From the NCBI RefSeq assembly GCF_027319265.1, contig NZ_DAHVNP010000031.1, forward strand, positions 293,401-357,400: a DNA stretch of 64,000 nucleotides. Direction: 5' to 3'. Under the pieces are notes generated by a model. That model was not told the DNA's origin, made no database searches, and saw only the letters and a program-made list of their open reading frames with translations. The position numbers were made by a program, and so were the translations under genes. Below are positions 53,844 through 63,856 of the stretch, piece after piece. The stretch comes from Ferrimicrobium sp. GTDB lineage: Bacteria > Actinomycetota > Acidimicrobiia > Acidimicrobiales > Acidimicrobiaceae. How positions within the stretch are numbered: position 1 is the stretch's first letter; each line of letters starts with the position of its first letter.

Positions 53844-55250
53844 TCATGAATCAAACCCGACACCGAAACGATCGAGTGTACGGAGCCAGAAATTACGACG
53901 TCCACCATGTGCATCAGCCTGCATCAACGATCGCCTCGTCACCGCCACCGCGACGGAACGCAATGGTTCTGGTGGAAACGGTACTGGCTTAGTACGCACC
54001 AAACTTAGATGATCAAACGCCGACTCCTTTGGCTCCAGTCGTGCACAGAGTACCTGGGCGGCAAAGCGAGTAGCGCCTACCCCTAACCCGGTAAAGCCGA
54101 GAGCATACTGAATCTTGCCTTGGTGACGAGAACCAAAGAACATCGAAAATCGGGTGGAGGTATCGATGGCACCACCCCATGCGTGAGTGAACCGTACCCC
54201 CTCTAACATTGGGAAAGTCTCAAAGAAATGACGGGCGAGCAGCAGGTGCGTGCTCGAACGGAGTCGGTATGCGCTACTCATCCGAGATCCATAATGATAG
54301 ATCGCATCATAACCGCCCCACAGAATACGGTTGTCGTCAGTCAGACGATAGTAATGAAAGAGGTTGCCAAGATCCGACAGACCTTGCCGGCCATCCCAGC
54401 CCACTGACTCTAACTGCGAGGGCGTCAAAGGCTCGGTCATGAGGACATAGTCGTAGACAGGAATGACAAAACTTCCTACTCCCGGCAATAATGAGGGGAA
54501 GGCATTCGTCGCAAGGATCACCTTTGCAGAACGCAGCGACCCACTCTGCGCCGTGGTCACATCGATCATCCCACCAGCCGCACTCACCCCAGTGACAGTC
54601 GTTCCTTCGTAAATACGGACACCAAGGGACGATGCGACCTCGGCGAGTCCCCAGGCCAACTTTGCTGGATTTACCAATGCGGTACGGTTGGTTGTCAATA
54701 GCCCGCCCTCATACCGTGGCGAGTGCACCAGCGCCTGCACCCCTTGGCGATCCAGTACCTTCGTTTCATGGCCAAAGGTACGTGCCTTCTGCGCGTACTC
54801 CTCCAACCCATCGAGCTGCCACCCCTCGGTGGCGACATCAATACCTCCAGCCAAGGTAAGATCACAGTCGATGTGGTGCCGCTCGACAAAGTCGGCGATG
54901 GCGGCCAGGTTTTCTCCACCGAGACGTTCCAGCTCGACCATCTCATCCGGCCATCGTCCTAAACCATTCTCAAGACCATGAGTGAGACTCGCATCGACAA
55001 AACCACCATTGCGACCGCTGGCACCGAAGCCCACACGGCCACCCTCAACGACCACCACCTCCCATTCCGGAAAGCGCTCCTTGGCAAGGATCGCGCTCCA
55101 CAGTCCAAGAAAACCAGCCCCCACGATGACGAGATCGACCTCTTCATGGTGTCCAAGGGGAGGTCCAAAACTGGGCGCCTCCTCCTCAAGCCAGAACACC
55201 CCATCGTGTACACCGCCCAGAGCTCGAATAGCCTCTCGTTCGCTATCCAT
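53844..55250 (-). CDS. FAD-dependent oxidoreductase, DAO family (amine oxidase-like)
   Basis: This 468-aa flavoprotein has the dinucleotide-binding fold LVIVGAGFLGLWSA (residues 40-54), then GFGASGRNGGFVDASL, typical of PuuB/glycine-oxidase-like enzymes acting on secondary or primary amines, and the C-terminal LGFTGLGVGATRFAAQVL FAD contact. A GGGGATGGTG ribosome binding site precedes the ATG. It is cotranscribed with the fused ABC ATPase, suggesting that the transporter brings in the amine or amino-acid-like substrate that this enzyme oxidises (inference). Confidence 0.88.
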   Translation of the reverse strand: MDSEREAIRALGGVHDGVFWLEEEAPSFGPPLGHHEEVDLVIVGAGFLGLWSAILAKERFPEWEVVVVEGGRVGFGASGRNGGFVDASLTHGLENGLGRWPDEMVELERLGGENLAAIADFVERHHIDCDLTLAGGIDVATEGWQLDGLEEYAQKARTFGHETKVLDRQGVQALVHSPRYEGGLLTTNRTALVNPAKLAWGLAEVASSLGVRIYEGTTVTGVSAAGGMIDVTTAQSGSLRSAKVILATNAFPSLLPGVGSFVIPVYDYVLMTEPLTPSQLESVGWDGRQGLSDLGNLFHYYRLTDDNRILWGGYDAIYHYGSRMSSAYRLRSSTHLLLARHFFETFPMLEGVRFTHAWGGAIDTSTRFSMFFGSRHQGKIQYALGFTGLGVGATRFAAQVLCARLEPKESAFDHLSLVRTKPVPFPPEPLRSVAVAVTRRSLMQADAHGGRRNFWLRTLDRFGVGFDS

Positions 55251-56102
55251 TGATCACCATCCCCGCTTGTCCACTACTGAACCCCATTAGTCCCATTGAC
55301 CTGCAGACTACCCAAGCCACCAGCGAGAGCATTCGAGATACGAATCTCAAATGCCAACAACACCACAGCAAGACGCGACATCAAGGGTTGCAACGTCGCC
55401 CGCTCCTTCAAAGTACCACACAAACTCTGCGCGTTCATCTTTTTGCTCCACCTTCCTCTCGTGTTGGCACACCTGCTCCAGCAGCCAGGAATCCGTTTTC
55501 TACACGCCGCCCCGTCGATCGCTTCAACTCGTACCGTTCTCATCGCGTATCGGTGACGCGAAAGCTCTCTTGAATGGATTCCTATCGACAACAACGCCGT
55601 CAAGCTTGCACCAACATTGCCATCACCTGCCACCACACATTCCCTACACTTCCGCACCCGTTGTCAGATTCTTTCCGCGTATACGTCGTGTAGTATCTCC
55701 GCCAAAGCTGTACGACTGAGAGCGCAACACCTGAACAACGACCTCACTGCACTCCGATCAAACCAACCACTATCCCGCAGAACCGCCTTCGTAATCTTGC
55801 GTTACCAGCTAGCTAAACCAATACATTATTACTCTACATCCGACTTCACAACTAATTCCGCACAGGAATACCCCAAGGCAAGGAAGTGCCTACCGGTTAT
55901 GCCCGCCCGCAAACGGTAGAGGCGTCCCTCGTGATAACCCGAGAAGGCATGCGGAATGAAGGCTTGGTAAAAATGTGAATTCTGCTGCCTCCTGTGTTGC
56001 CATGTTGCTGTATCATAACTAACAACTCGACGGCAGGCGGAACCGTGGCACACCAATGCCACCAAATGCCAAGACCGTCAGGGCCGGGTTGAAGGAGGGG
56101 CA
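55251..56102. promoter_or_regulatory. Long divergent intergenic region
   Basis: About 850 bp between the flavoprotein (minus) and the permease operon (plus). It must contain both promoters. No gene is recognised. It looks richer in A and T than its neighbours, most clearly at 55800-55870. A possible RNA structure, GGTTAT at 55895-55900 pairing with ATAACC at 55934-55939 around a CCG-CAAA-CGG hairpin, lies about 165 bp before the permease start. Confidence 0.4.
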
Positions 56103-57005
56103 ATGACGGCTATCACGGCCAAGGAACCGGGCGCAGAGCCTGCTGAGGTCGACCAACGAGTGGGTGCGCTACGTGCCGCCGTCACCACCTTCGTGGCGAA
56201 CAAGCTCGCGGTCGGGAGCCTTGTCATCTTGCTGCTCATCATCCTGTTCTGCTTTGTCGGCCCACTTGTGTACCATACAGATCAAGTCTCCGCTCAGCTG
56301 CTCCTCGAAAACCAGCCACCTTCGGCTGCACACATCCTTGGAACGAGTCCCGCAGGTCGAGATGAACTCGGGAGACTTATGCTCGGCGGACAGAGCACCA
56401 TCGAGCTAGGGCTCGCCGTTGGACTCCTTGCCTCCGCCTTCGGCCTTGTATGGGGCACCATCAGTGGTTTTGTTGGCGGCATGGTTGACTCCGTGATGAT
56501 GCGGATCGTTGACGCTCTGCTATCAATCCCCTTCCTCTTCTTTGTGATCCTGCTCGCCTCGATTGTGCGACCCACGCTGTGGTTGATCATCCTTGTCATC
56601 TCAGGAGTGAGCTGGCTCTCGACCGCCCGACTCGTACGCGGAGAGACGTTGAGCCTCAAGACGCGCGACTACGTGGTGGCAGCAGCAGGTTTCGGAGCAC
56701 CCCGATGGCGGCTCATCGCGCGGCATATCATGCCGAACGTTCTCGGCGTGCTTGTCGTGAACGGAACTCTGAAGGTGGCTGATGCCATTCTCACCTTCGC
56801 CGCATTGGGTTATCTCGGACTCAGCATCCCACCACCCGCTACGAACTGGGGAGAGATCCTTGCCGGTGGCGTAAACAACATTTTCGACGGCTATTGGTGG
56901 CAGCTCTGGCCCGCGGCGGTCCTCATCGTCTTGACGGTTCTGGCCGTGAATGTTCTCGGTGACGCATTACGAGATGTCGTGGAATCACGACTGGCGCAAC
57001 ACTAA
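56103..57005 (+). CDS. Opp/Dpp-type ABC permease (DppC-like)
   Basis: This 300-aa permease starts at an ATG with AAGGAGGGG upstream. It has a long N-terminal tail before the first helix (VGSLVILLLIILFCFVGPLVY), the periplasmic HILGTSPAGRDELGR block typical of DppC proteins, and the EAA loop RLVRGETLSLKTRDYVVAA. It pairs with the DppB-like permease encoded next. The matching ATPases are probably the fused protein encoded divergently. Confidence 0.93.
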   Translation: MTAITAKEPGAEPAEVDQRVGALRAAVTTFVANKLAVGSLVILLLIILFCFVGPLVYHTDQVSAQLLLENQPPSAAHILGTSPAGRDELGRLMLGGQSTIELGLAVGLLASAFGLVWGTISGFVGGMVDSVMMRIVDALLSIPFLFFVILLASIVRPTLWLIILVISGVSWLSTARLVRGETLSLKTRDYVVAAAGFGAPRWRLIARHIMPNVLGVLVVNGTLKVADAILTFAALGYLGLSIPPPATNWGEILAGGVNNIFDGYWWQLWPAAVLIVLTVLAVNVLGDALRDVVESRLAQH

Positions 57006-57102
57006 GGACCCTGATGCTGTCTTCCCACCCCTCACCAACGAGACGACGAACACTCACCAGGCAAACAAACGGTTGCTCCACGAAGCGACGGGAGGCGCTC
57101 GC

Positions 57103-58044
57103 ATGATCCGATATATCCTCCGACGCTGCGGCCAGGCCATCATCACCATCATCGCAGTCTCCATTATCGTCTTCATCATTTTGCATCTGCTGCCCGGAGG
57201 CCTCGTCCGGGCCCAACTTGGCCAGAAGGCCAGCCCTATCCAGGTCCATGCACTGGAGGTGCAAGAAGGGCTCCTCCGACCGCTCCCAGTCCAATACCTC
57301 ACCTGGGCTTGGAATGCGCTCCGAGGGAACTTTGGTTACTCCTATAAACTCAGTGAAAACGTCTCCACATTGCTCGCTGAGTACGTTCCCCGCACCTTCT
57401 TCCTTGTCGCGATTTCACTCCTCTTCGCGGTCGCCATCGCGATACCCATGGGACTTTGGCAGGGTTACCGGCGCAATCGAGCCGACGACCATGCCTTAAG
57501 CGGCACCATGCTCATCATGTACTCGATGCCCACTTTCCTCCTAGGCGTGGTACTCATCGTCATCCTCAATATCTGGCTACCGGTTTTCCCATCGACCGCC
57601 TCAAATTTTGGGGGGAGCCTCACCATCGATGCGACCGATCTCGCCCTTCCAATCATTACCCTCTGCTTGGCCAACGTGAGTTATTTCAGTCGTTACATGC
57701 GCTCTTCAGTCATCGACAACCTGCTGGAAGATTACGTCAGAACAGCCAGGTCGAAGGGTGCGCGCAATCGAACGATCCTCCTACGGCATGTCTTGCGCAA
57801 CTCCTTAAACTCAACCTTGACCCTCCTCGGCCTCTCATTGCCCTACACCATCTCTGGATCCCTCATCGTGGAGGCGCTCTTCAACTACCCCGGTGCCGGT
57901 CTCCTGTTTTGGAATTCAGCCCAGACTCGCGACTTCCCGGTCCTTCTGGGGATCGTACTCGTCATCGCCGTGATGACGGTCTTGGGCAACCTCATCGTCG
58001 ACATCCTCTACGGTGTCGTCGATCCGCGGGTCAGGGTGCAGTAA
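57103..58044 (+). CDS. Opp/Dpp-type ABC permease (DppB-like)
   Basis: This 313-aa permease starts MIRYILRRCGQ at an ATG with GGGAGG upstream; the frame is open back to 56950, but that extension overlaps the DppC-like gene and lacks a signal. It has the first helix followed by LLPGGLVRAQLG, a DppB hallmark, five more helices and the EAA loop RTARSKGARNRTILLRHVLRNS. It ends with LYGVVDPRVRVQ, a typical C-terminus. Confidence 0.93.
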   Translation: MIRYILRRCGQAIITIIAVSIIVFIILHLLPGGLVRAQLGQKASPIQVHALEVQEGLLRPLPVQYLTWAWNALRGNFGYSYKLSENVSTLLAEYVPRTFFLVAISLLFAVAIAIPMGLWQGYRRNRADDHALSGTMLIMYSMPTFLLGVVLIVILNIWLPVFPSTASNFGGSLTIDATDLALPIITLCLANVSYFSRYMRSSVIDNLLEDYVRTARSKGARNRTILLRHVLRNSLNSTLTLLGLSLPYTISGSLIVEALFNYPGAGLLFWNSAQTRDFPVLLGIVLVIAVMTVLGNLIVDILYGVVDPRVRVQ

Positions 58045-58331
58045 GTACTGGTGGCAACCAAGGCCAACTGATCCATCTCGCTTGGACAACCTTGTCAGGT
58101 ATGCACCGTTGGCGTCCCTACCATCCTTTCTCCGAGAACGGTTCCGCCCATATCCGGCCCCGAAGATTTCCTCACTCGCCACGTCAACGAGTCCCAAGCG
58201 CCTGGCCATACGTCGAAGCGCTCGTGTCTAAACCCAAAGCGCACCTGGCTAAACAATCCGCTACCCCAACTCGCTGGTATACTTAAGAAGCACCTGAAGC
58301 GGAAGATTGGACCGAAAACGAGCTACTTGTC

Positions 58332-59576
58332 ATGAAGTTCAACGCACTGGCACGGTGGCGCCGAGATACTTTTCGTTCCCTCGGAGTGCGGAATTTTCGC
58401 CTCTTCACCATCGGGCAATTCATCTCCAACACCGGCAGTTGGATGCAGTCGATCTCGATCGCCTACCTTGTGCTCACTTTGAGCAAGAGCGGATCACTGC
58501 TCGGATTGGTTACTGCCGCGCAATTCCTCCCCATTCTGCTCTTCGGTGCTCAAGCTGGTATCATCGTCGATCGGCGCAACCGTCAACACCTCATCATGGT
58601 CACCCAAACACTGTTCATGCTTGTGGCCTTCATCCTCTTCTATCTCGTCGCTCAACACCAGATCAACATCCCTCTCGTCTTTATCTTCTCCATTATCCTG
58701 GGTCTCATCAACGCCATCGATACCCCCGCTCGGCAGAGCTTTGTCCAAGAGTTGGTGGGGCACGATAACCTACAGAATGCGGTCACGCTCAACGCTGCGA
58801 GCTTTAATCTCGCTCGCGCCATAGGGCCCGCCGTGGTCGGCATTGCGATTGCGAGTCTGGGCCTCAGCTGGGGCTTTCTTTTGAATGCGATTTCATTCCT
58901 GGCCATACTACTCGCGCTTGTCATGATGAAATCGAGCCAGTTCTTCGTGCAAGGGACTGTACTACGTGAACCGGGTCAGATCCGTGCAGGCTTGCGCTAC
59001 GTGCGCAAGCGTCCGATCCTTCTCAGCACCTTGATAGCGATCATGATCGCCGGCATCTTCGCCTACAACTTTCCGGTAACCATCCCACTGCTAGCTGAGT
59101 CCACCTTCCATGGACATGCCCAACTACTCGGCGACTTCATGTCGCTTTTTGGGGTTGGGGCAATCTTTGGTAGCATTGTGGCAGCCTCACTCCGTCGTCC
59201 AGCTGGCCCACGTCTCATGACCGCCATCTCGGTGGGATTCGCCTTGTTGATGGTACTTGTGGCACTAGCCCCTAGCATCTGGCTGGCCGGCCTTGCCCTC
59301 ATGGGCTTAGGCGCCCTCTCCATCAGTTTCAACGCACTCACCAACGCCACCCTCCAGATGAACTCTCGCTTCGAGATGCGTGGACGCGTGATGGCACTGT
59401 ACACTCTCGGCTTCCTCGGCAGCACGCCAATTGGAGCACCCACGATAGGTTTTCTCTCTCAAGACTTCTCTCCACGCTGGGCCTTTATCGCTGGGGCGCT
59501 CTCTCTGTTGGTCGCCGCCATTCTCTTCTTCCGCCTCAAGGGGACCAAGGAGCCACTGCAAACCCCCTCCGACTAA
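58332..59576 (+). CDS. MFS transporter, MFS_3/EntS-like exporter
   Basis: This 414-aa protein has 12 predicted helices. The N-terminus RNFRLFTIGQFISNTGSWMQ and the loop AGIIVDRRNRQHLIM are typical of the EntS/MFS_3 group of drug or siderophore exporters. SFVQELVGHDNLQNAVTLNAA is another family block. The ATG lies about 290 bp after the permease stop; the region between shows no gene. The substrate is unknown. Confidence 0.9.
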   Translation: MKFNALARWRRDTFRSLGVRNFRLFTIGQFISNTGSWMQSISIAYLVLTLSKSGSLLGLVTAAQFLPILLFGAQAGIIVDRRNRQHLIMVTQTLFMLVAFILFYLVAQHQINIPLVFIFSIILGLINAIDTPARQSFVQELVGHDNLQNAVTLNAASFNLARAIGPAVVGIAIASLGLSWGFLLNAISFLAILLALVMMKSSQFFVQGTVLREPGQIRAGLRYVRKRPILLSTLIAIMIAGIFAYNFPVTIPLLAESTFHGHAQLLGDFMSLFGVGAIFGSIVAASLRRPAGPRLMTAISVGFALLMVLVALAPSIWLAGLALMGLGALSISFNALTNATLQMNSRFEMRGRVMALYTLGFLGSTPIGAPTIGFLSQDFSPRWAFIAGALSLLVAAILFFRLKGTKEPLQTPSD

Positions 59577-59767
59577 CCATATCAACCGATCGTTTCATCC
59601 AATGCACATCAATAGCGATGTGTAGCTGTGGTAGTCTCCAACGAGAAGGCAAGATCGTCGAACGCATCACCATCGTGCAGCGAGGTCGACACTCGATTGC
59701 CGACTCTGCACTGCTTCCCTGCCGCAACGCGGTGACTGATCTCCACTACCTCGCTAACAGCGCTCGG

Positions 59768-61153
59768 CTAAGCCCGAGACCGGTAAACTTCGATCCCTGG
59801 ACCTTGACGGATCGTACCCCACTGCTCGGCACCGATCCGGTTCCATTGTCCAAGCCTCGGACGGCGTATGAACGACAGGAATTTCTCCAACGCCTCTTGT
59901 AGTAGATCGGGCGGAAGATGTCCGTGCGTATGGTAACCCCACGCATCAAAACTCCACTTCATGAAGTGCACCAGAGGTCCACTTTTGGCGATATCGCGCT
60001 CGCCGCCGTAGATGATATCAGAGAGAAGCAAGATCGCCTCGCTTCCACCGCGGTTCATGACACAAATGACCTCTGGTCGATATGGAGGTATCTCCACCGT
60101 GTCGCCCACCATTCTCAGCAAACACGCGACGGCGACATCCGCCTGGTGCACCGCGATATGTCCCAGTTTAGGCATGGCGAGCGCACTCACATCACCAGCC
60201 ACAAAGATATTCGAGTAGTCAAAGGCCTGCATCTGTTCATTGACTGGAACAAACCCGACCTCATCCCCCAGTCCTGAGTCGACGATCATTTTCGGGTCTC
60301 GGTACGGGGGGATCACCACCGTCAACTCGGACTCCAACTCCGTGCCATCCGTAAACATTACCGAACCCTTGGCAACTCGACGGACACTCTTTGCCGTCAG
60401 GACCTCAACCCCTGTTGCCCCAAGCAAAGGGGCAATGCTAGCATGAACGTTGTCACCAACATCGTCGAAAAAGACATCACCAGGGGTGAAGGCCGAGATC
60501 GTATGCGCGATCCTTCGCGATCGCAGCTCATAGCCGGCCATGAAGATCCCCTCACCAATTGGACCTTCGCACGGTGCCTTCAGGTCGGGTGCTGCCACCT
60601 TGGTTCCCCAAGTGCTCAACGCTGCCCCCACAACAATCGGACCACCCTTGAAGGCGGAGAGCGCATCCCATCGTCGCGTTGCATGATCATCGTCACAGAC
60701 TGAGTAGCCAAACTCCTCGAGACCCTCGATGGCCGAATAGTCTTTTACCGCACCGACTGCGATCACCAAGAAGTCATAGCTGATCGCCTCGTGACTATCC
60801 AATTGGATCCGCTGAGCCACCGGATCGATGCTCGTTGCACTCGCCTGGGTCAACTGTGCCTGCGTCCGTCTGGCGATGGGAGCCAGGGGGAACCGAGCGT
60901 GCGCGACCGGTTTGCCGCTCAACGCCAGCTCGGGAAGTGTGGGTTTGGCCAAACTATCCGAACGCGGATCGATCAGGGTAACGCCAAACGTGTCGTGCAA
61001 ACGATAAAGAACGCGCAATCCAGCGAATCCCGCGCCAAGTATGACAAGCTTCGCTTTCGTGCTCGCGAGACAATCCTTTGTATCGACCCACCTGCTCAGC
61101 CAAGCCCTATAAGAGCAGCGAGTGAGGTTGCTACCTGGCTCACCAACGGCCAA
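59768..61153 (-). CDS. FAD/NAD(P)-dependent oxidoreductase (NDH-2 / sulfide:quinone reductase-like)
   Basis: This 461-aa protein has an FAD-binding fold LVILGAGFAGLRVLY near residues 36-50, ATG-like strand LVIAVGAVKDY, and a second FAD contact IFVAGDVSALAMPKLGHIAVHQADVA. The pattern fits type II NADH dehydrogenases and sulfide:quinone reductases. Cys occurs in SVCDDDH, KAPCEGP and VICVMNR, but the usual SQR disulfide pair cannot be assigned. The start is a TTG preceded by AGGTG, the only reasonable initiator before the fold. It would sit at the inner membrane surface feeding electrons to quinone. Confidence 0.85.
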   Translation of the reverse strand: MAVGEPGSNLTRCSYRAWLSRWVDTKDCLASTKAKLVILGAGFAGLRVLYRLHDTFGVTLIDPRSDSLAKPTLPELALSGKPVAHARFPLAPIARRTQAQLTQASATSIDPVAQRIQLDSHEAISYDFLVIAVGAVKDYSAIEGLEEFGYSVCDDDHATRRWDALSAFKGGPIVVGAALSTWGTKVAAPDLKAPCEGPIGEGIFMAGYELRSRRIAHTISAFTPGDVFFDDVGDNVHASIAPLLGATGVEVLTAKSVRRVAKGSVMFTDGTELESELTVVIPPYRDPKMIVDSGLGDEVGFVPVNEQMQAFDYSNIFVAGDVSALAMPKLGHIAVHQADVAVACLLRMVGDTVEIPPYRPEVICVMNRGGSEAILLLSDIIYGGERDIAKSGPLVHFMKWSFDAWGYHTHGHLPPDLLQEALEKFLSFIRRPRLGQWNRIGAEQWGTIRQGPGIEVYRSRA

Positions 61154-61509
61154 GATGCACCTGGCCGCAGTTGAGAGGACTGACCTTGGGGGATCTCCGA
61201 CTGTATCGCTATGGCGACCATCTCCTCCTGCATTGAGACAAGAGGAGTGGCATCAATTGTCCCATGCGATGTTAGCCTCCACGGCGCTGGCGTAACGAAG
61301 TATCGGCGAGATGTATCCCGTTCAGCAATCGTTCTAGAACGCGCAGCCAAAACTCCCCCGTCAGGACGTTGCCATTGTCATCATGCACCCGTTGGGCCTT
61401 CCACAGCCCGCGCAGACACCATGGTCGCGATACGCGATCAACGCCCTCCTGCAGTTAGGCAACATGTGTGGATCTCGAGAACCCCTTCATTGGCCCCCGG
61501 TTCCCTACC
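61154..61509. other. Intergenic stretch upstream of the flavoprotein
   Basis: About 355 bp between the binding-protein stop and the flavoprotein start, both on the minus strand. No gene is recognised. It should hold the flavoprotein promoter. Confidence 0.4.
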
Positions 61510-63327
61510 CTAGAAGTACCACCGAGAGGGGACCGGATCGCCAAAGACCTGCTGTGGGTCCCATCCATGGAGATGATTCGAGACCACTGATACCTGCCAA
61601 TCCCAGGTGGGGAACCAGAGCGCCGCTACATGCGTAGAGATATAGTTCTCGTAGTTGAAGAGCGGCTGGAGGCCAGCTTGTGTATGGGTGTCGTTGATAA
61701 GGGTCTGCGCGGTCGAAGAGCTATAGCCGCCGCCCCAGTAATTTCCAGCACCAAACATCTGGCCACCGGTCGGCAACACATCACCTTGGCCATAGTTCCA
61801 CAGGAACGTACGATAGAGGATAATGCCCCAGTTGCAAGGACCGGACGATGGACACACCCCGCCGATAGAGAACATGGTCGACTGCGACTGTGGATCCAAG
61901 ACCAGGTCCATCCCTGCCGACTTCGCCGCCGTAGCAAAGGCCTCAACCTGTGCTTGAAGGGTCGGTGTCCCCGTCTGATACATAAACTTCAAACTCAGCG
62001 GCTCATTCTTGGCGATGCCCGCTCCGCATTGCGTCGCAGCGGTACCAGGGCTCGCACACACCATCACTCCATTGGAACCCGTTGTCCAACCGTGCGCTGT
62101 CAACAACGCCTTCGCCGCGCTCACCGAGTACGGATCTGGATCCGTCTTCTCTTGCGGCGAAACGTAAGGAGAACCTGGCAAATTCGGGACTGGACCGTAC
62201 GTCAACTGCCCATCACCATGGAGTGTCGCGCTCAGATACAGAGGCTCGTTGATCACATGTTGGAGTGCCTGCCGAATGTAGAGCTGCTTTACCAACGGGC
62301 CCCAGGTCTTGCTTGTGTAACCCAACTCTGCCCACTGTACATAGTCCGTCGCCCACGGTGCAATCGTATAGCCATCCGCCTTGAAGGTCGAGGAAAGCTT
62401 GACATCACTCAACGGCAGGTACCCATAGTCAAGGCTGCCATTACGCAAGGCATCGACCTCCGCCGTCTGCGAAGAGAAACTCTCTAAAACGTACCCGGAG
62501 AGCTTCGGTTTATCCGGACCAGTAAAGGCCTTATTGCGTTCGAAGACGGTACGCGCCGTCGTCGGATCATAGGATTGCAACTTCCATGGACCATCGACCA
62601 CCTGCCACAAAGGATTGGTGGCATAGGTGGAGAGCTTCGAAGACTGCGCGTATAGAAATTTAAAAACAGCTTTCGCCCCAGCTGAGGTAAGGTCATAGTT
62701 GCCAACCTTACCTCCGGAAGACTCGCGATCCCACACCTGCTGCGGGAGCGGGACAACATCGGTCAACTCATTATCTGTAAACCACAAAGGATTGACCGCA
62801 TTCTTGAGCGTCAAGGTGAACTGTGTCGGCGAATCTACATGAAAACTCGAAACATTATCGGGGAAGTTACCTGGTACATAAGTGGCAATCTGGGACTTAT
62901 TCGCCACATACAAATTGTAGAAGAACTGGACATCCCTCGCCGTGACCGCGCTCCCATCAGACCACTTCCACGCGTTGAGTGTGACCGTAACCGTCTTATC
63001 GCCATTCGAATACACCGGCTGTTGCCCAATACTATCGGCGTAGTTGATCACTGGTGATGCACCGTTACCCGCCACATACAAGGGCCGGTACATGCCATAC
63101 TCAGCGTTCTGGTCCCAAGGTTCATAGTTGGCTTCATTCGGGATCGGCAAGACCCAAGAGTAGGTATCACCGGTGTGCAACGCATAGCTGGCATAATTCG
63201 CCGCAACCTGGGATGCCGACGACCCAGACGCCGCGGCACCAGAGCTCGTGCTACCGCAGGCAGCAGCCACCAAGGACATGCCACCAGCCAACAAACCAAG
63301 CTTCATCCAACTCTTCATACCCGACAT
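61510..63327 (-). CDS. Solute-binding lipoprotein, family 5 (second system)
   Basis: This 605-aa protein starts MSGMKSWMKLGLLAGG at an ATG with GGGGAGGG upstream. The lipobox VAAAC gives lipidated Cys24, followed by an Ser/Ala-rich linker. Family 5 blocks include VTLNAWKWSDGSAVTARDVQ (KWSDG motif) and QALQHVINEPLY. Trp and Tyr are frequent, which suits binding of aromatic or sugar ligands but proves nothing. No permease is adjacent; the orphan permease pair and fused ATPase at 51.8-58.0 kb are the obvious partners (inference). It lies downstream of the rRNA operon on the same strand. Confidence 0.9.
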   Translation of the reverse strand: MSGMKSWMKLGLLAGGMSLVAAACGSTSSGAAASGSSASQVAANYASYALHTGDTYSWVLPIPNEANYEPWDQNAEYGMYRPLYVAGNGASPVINYADSIGQQPVYSNGDKTVTVTLNAWKWSDGSAVTARDVQFFYNLYVANKSQIATYVPGNFPDNVSSFHVDSPTQFTLTLKNAVNPLWFTDNELTDVVPLPQQVWDRESSGGKVGNYDLTSAGAKAVFKFLYAQSSKLSTYATNPLWQVVDGPWKLQSYDPTTARTVFERNKAFTGPDKPKLSGYVLESFSSQTAEVDALRNGSLDYGYLPLSDVKLSSTFKADGYTIAPWATDYVQWAELGYTSKTWGPLVKQLYIRQALQHVINEPLYLSATLHGDGQLTYGPVPNLPGSPYVSPQEKTDPDPYSVSAAKALLTAHGWTTGSNGVMVCASPGTAATQCGAGIAKNEPLSLKFMYQTGTPTLQAQVEAFATAAKSAGMDLVLDPQSQSTMFSIGGVCPSSGPCNWGIILYRTFLWNYGQGDVLPTGGQMFGAGNYWGGGYSSSTAQTLINDTHTQAGLQPLFNYENYISTHVAALWFPTWDWQVSVVSNHLHGWDPQQVFGDPVPSRWYF

Positions 63328-63459
63328 CTGTCGAAACCCTCCCCGATATCCGCTACCCCTAGGGCAGATTGCCAAGACCGCGTTGCAGCGGGACCACAAG
63401 ATCCCCCACACGATCTCCCCCAGCAATACAATCTTCTGTTGTATCACTGAATTTGTACT

Positions 63460-63488
63460 ACTTTATTACTTTCCATCGTACCTAGCAA
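63460..63488 (-). promoter_or_regulatory. Possible promoter of the binding-protein gene
   Basis: On the minus strand TTGCTA (63483-63488) and TAAAGT (63460-63465) are separated by 17 nt, in an AT-rich pocket between the rRNA terminator and the lipoprotein start. The match to a vegetative promoter is moderate. Confidence 0.3.
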
Positions 63489-63590
63489 CCGATTCCGCAG
63501 ATTTCCCCCGAATTTCCTCAGCTCACCCTAACCCAGCAGGACGAGTCCCCAGCCCCGGCCGGTCCAACCCTTGGCGTGGGGGCAAAACAA

Positions 63591-63621
63591 AACAACCCCC
63601 CTCGCAATGAGGGGGGTTGTT
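63591..63621 (-). terminator. Intrinsic terminator of the rRNA operon
   Basis: A perfect 13-bp stem (63591-63603 with 63609-63621) has a 5-nt loop. On the minus strand it is followed by a T-rich tract (TTGTTTTG), the form expected of an intrinsic terminator, just after the 5S gene. Confidence 0.85.
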
Positions 63622-63625
63622 GAAA

Positions 63626-63746
63626 CGAGCGGCAGTGCCCTACTCTCCCAGGGGGCCTCCCCCCAAGTACCATCGGCGCGGGCGGGCTTAACTGGTCGTG
63701 TTCGGAATGGGAACGGGTGTCTCCCCACCGCTATTGCCACCGCTCG
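63626..63746 (-). rRNA. rrf: 5S ribosomal RNA
   Basis: On the minus strand the region begins GAGCGGTGGC and contains CCCGTTCCCATTCCGAACAC and GGGAGAGTAGGGCACTGCC, the conserved loop B/C and helix IV-V sequences of bacterial 5S rRNA. Terminal helix I pairs the two ends (CGAGCGG with CCGCTCG). Length of about 120 nt fits. It follows the 23S gene by about 110 nt. Confidence 0.93.
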
Positions 63747-63856
63747 AAATTGTCAATCTCTATCAATGAGACGCATCTCAACGATACATCTCTCTGCGTA
63801 TATGTCGTTCGCTGCGTATGTCGTCACTTCTTTAAGAAGGAAAGAGCGAGCACGGG

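Noticed and set aside
57456..58286. Open frame of 276 aa on the plus strand
   Set aside because: It overlaps the DppB-like permease in another frame and is rich in His, Pro and Arg without domain features.
61630..62487. Open frame of 285 aa on the plus strand
   Set aside because: Antisense to the family 5 binding lipoprotein; Arg-rich without motifs.
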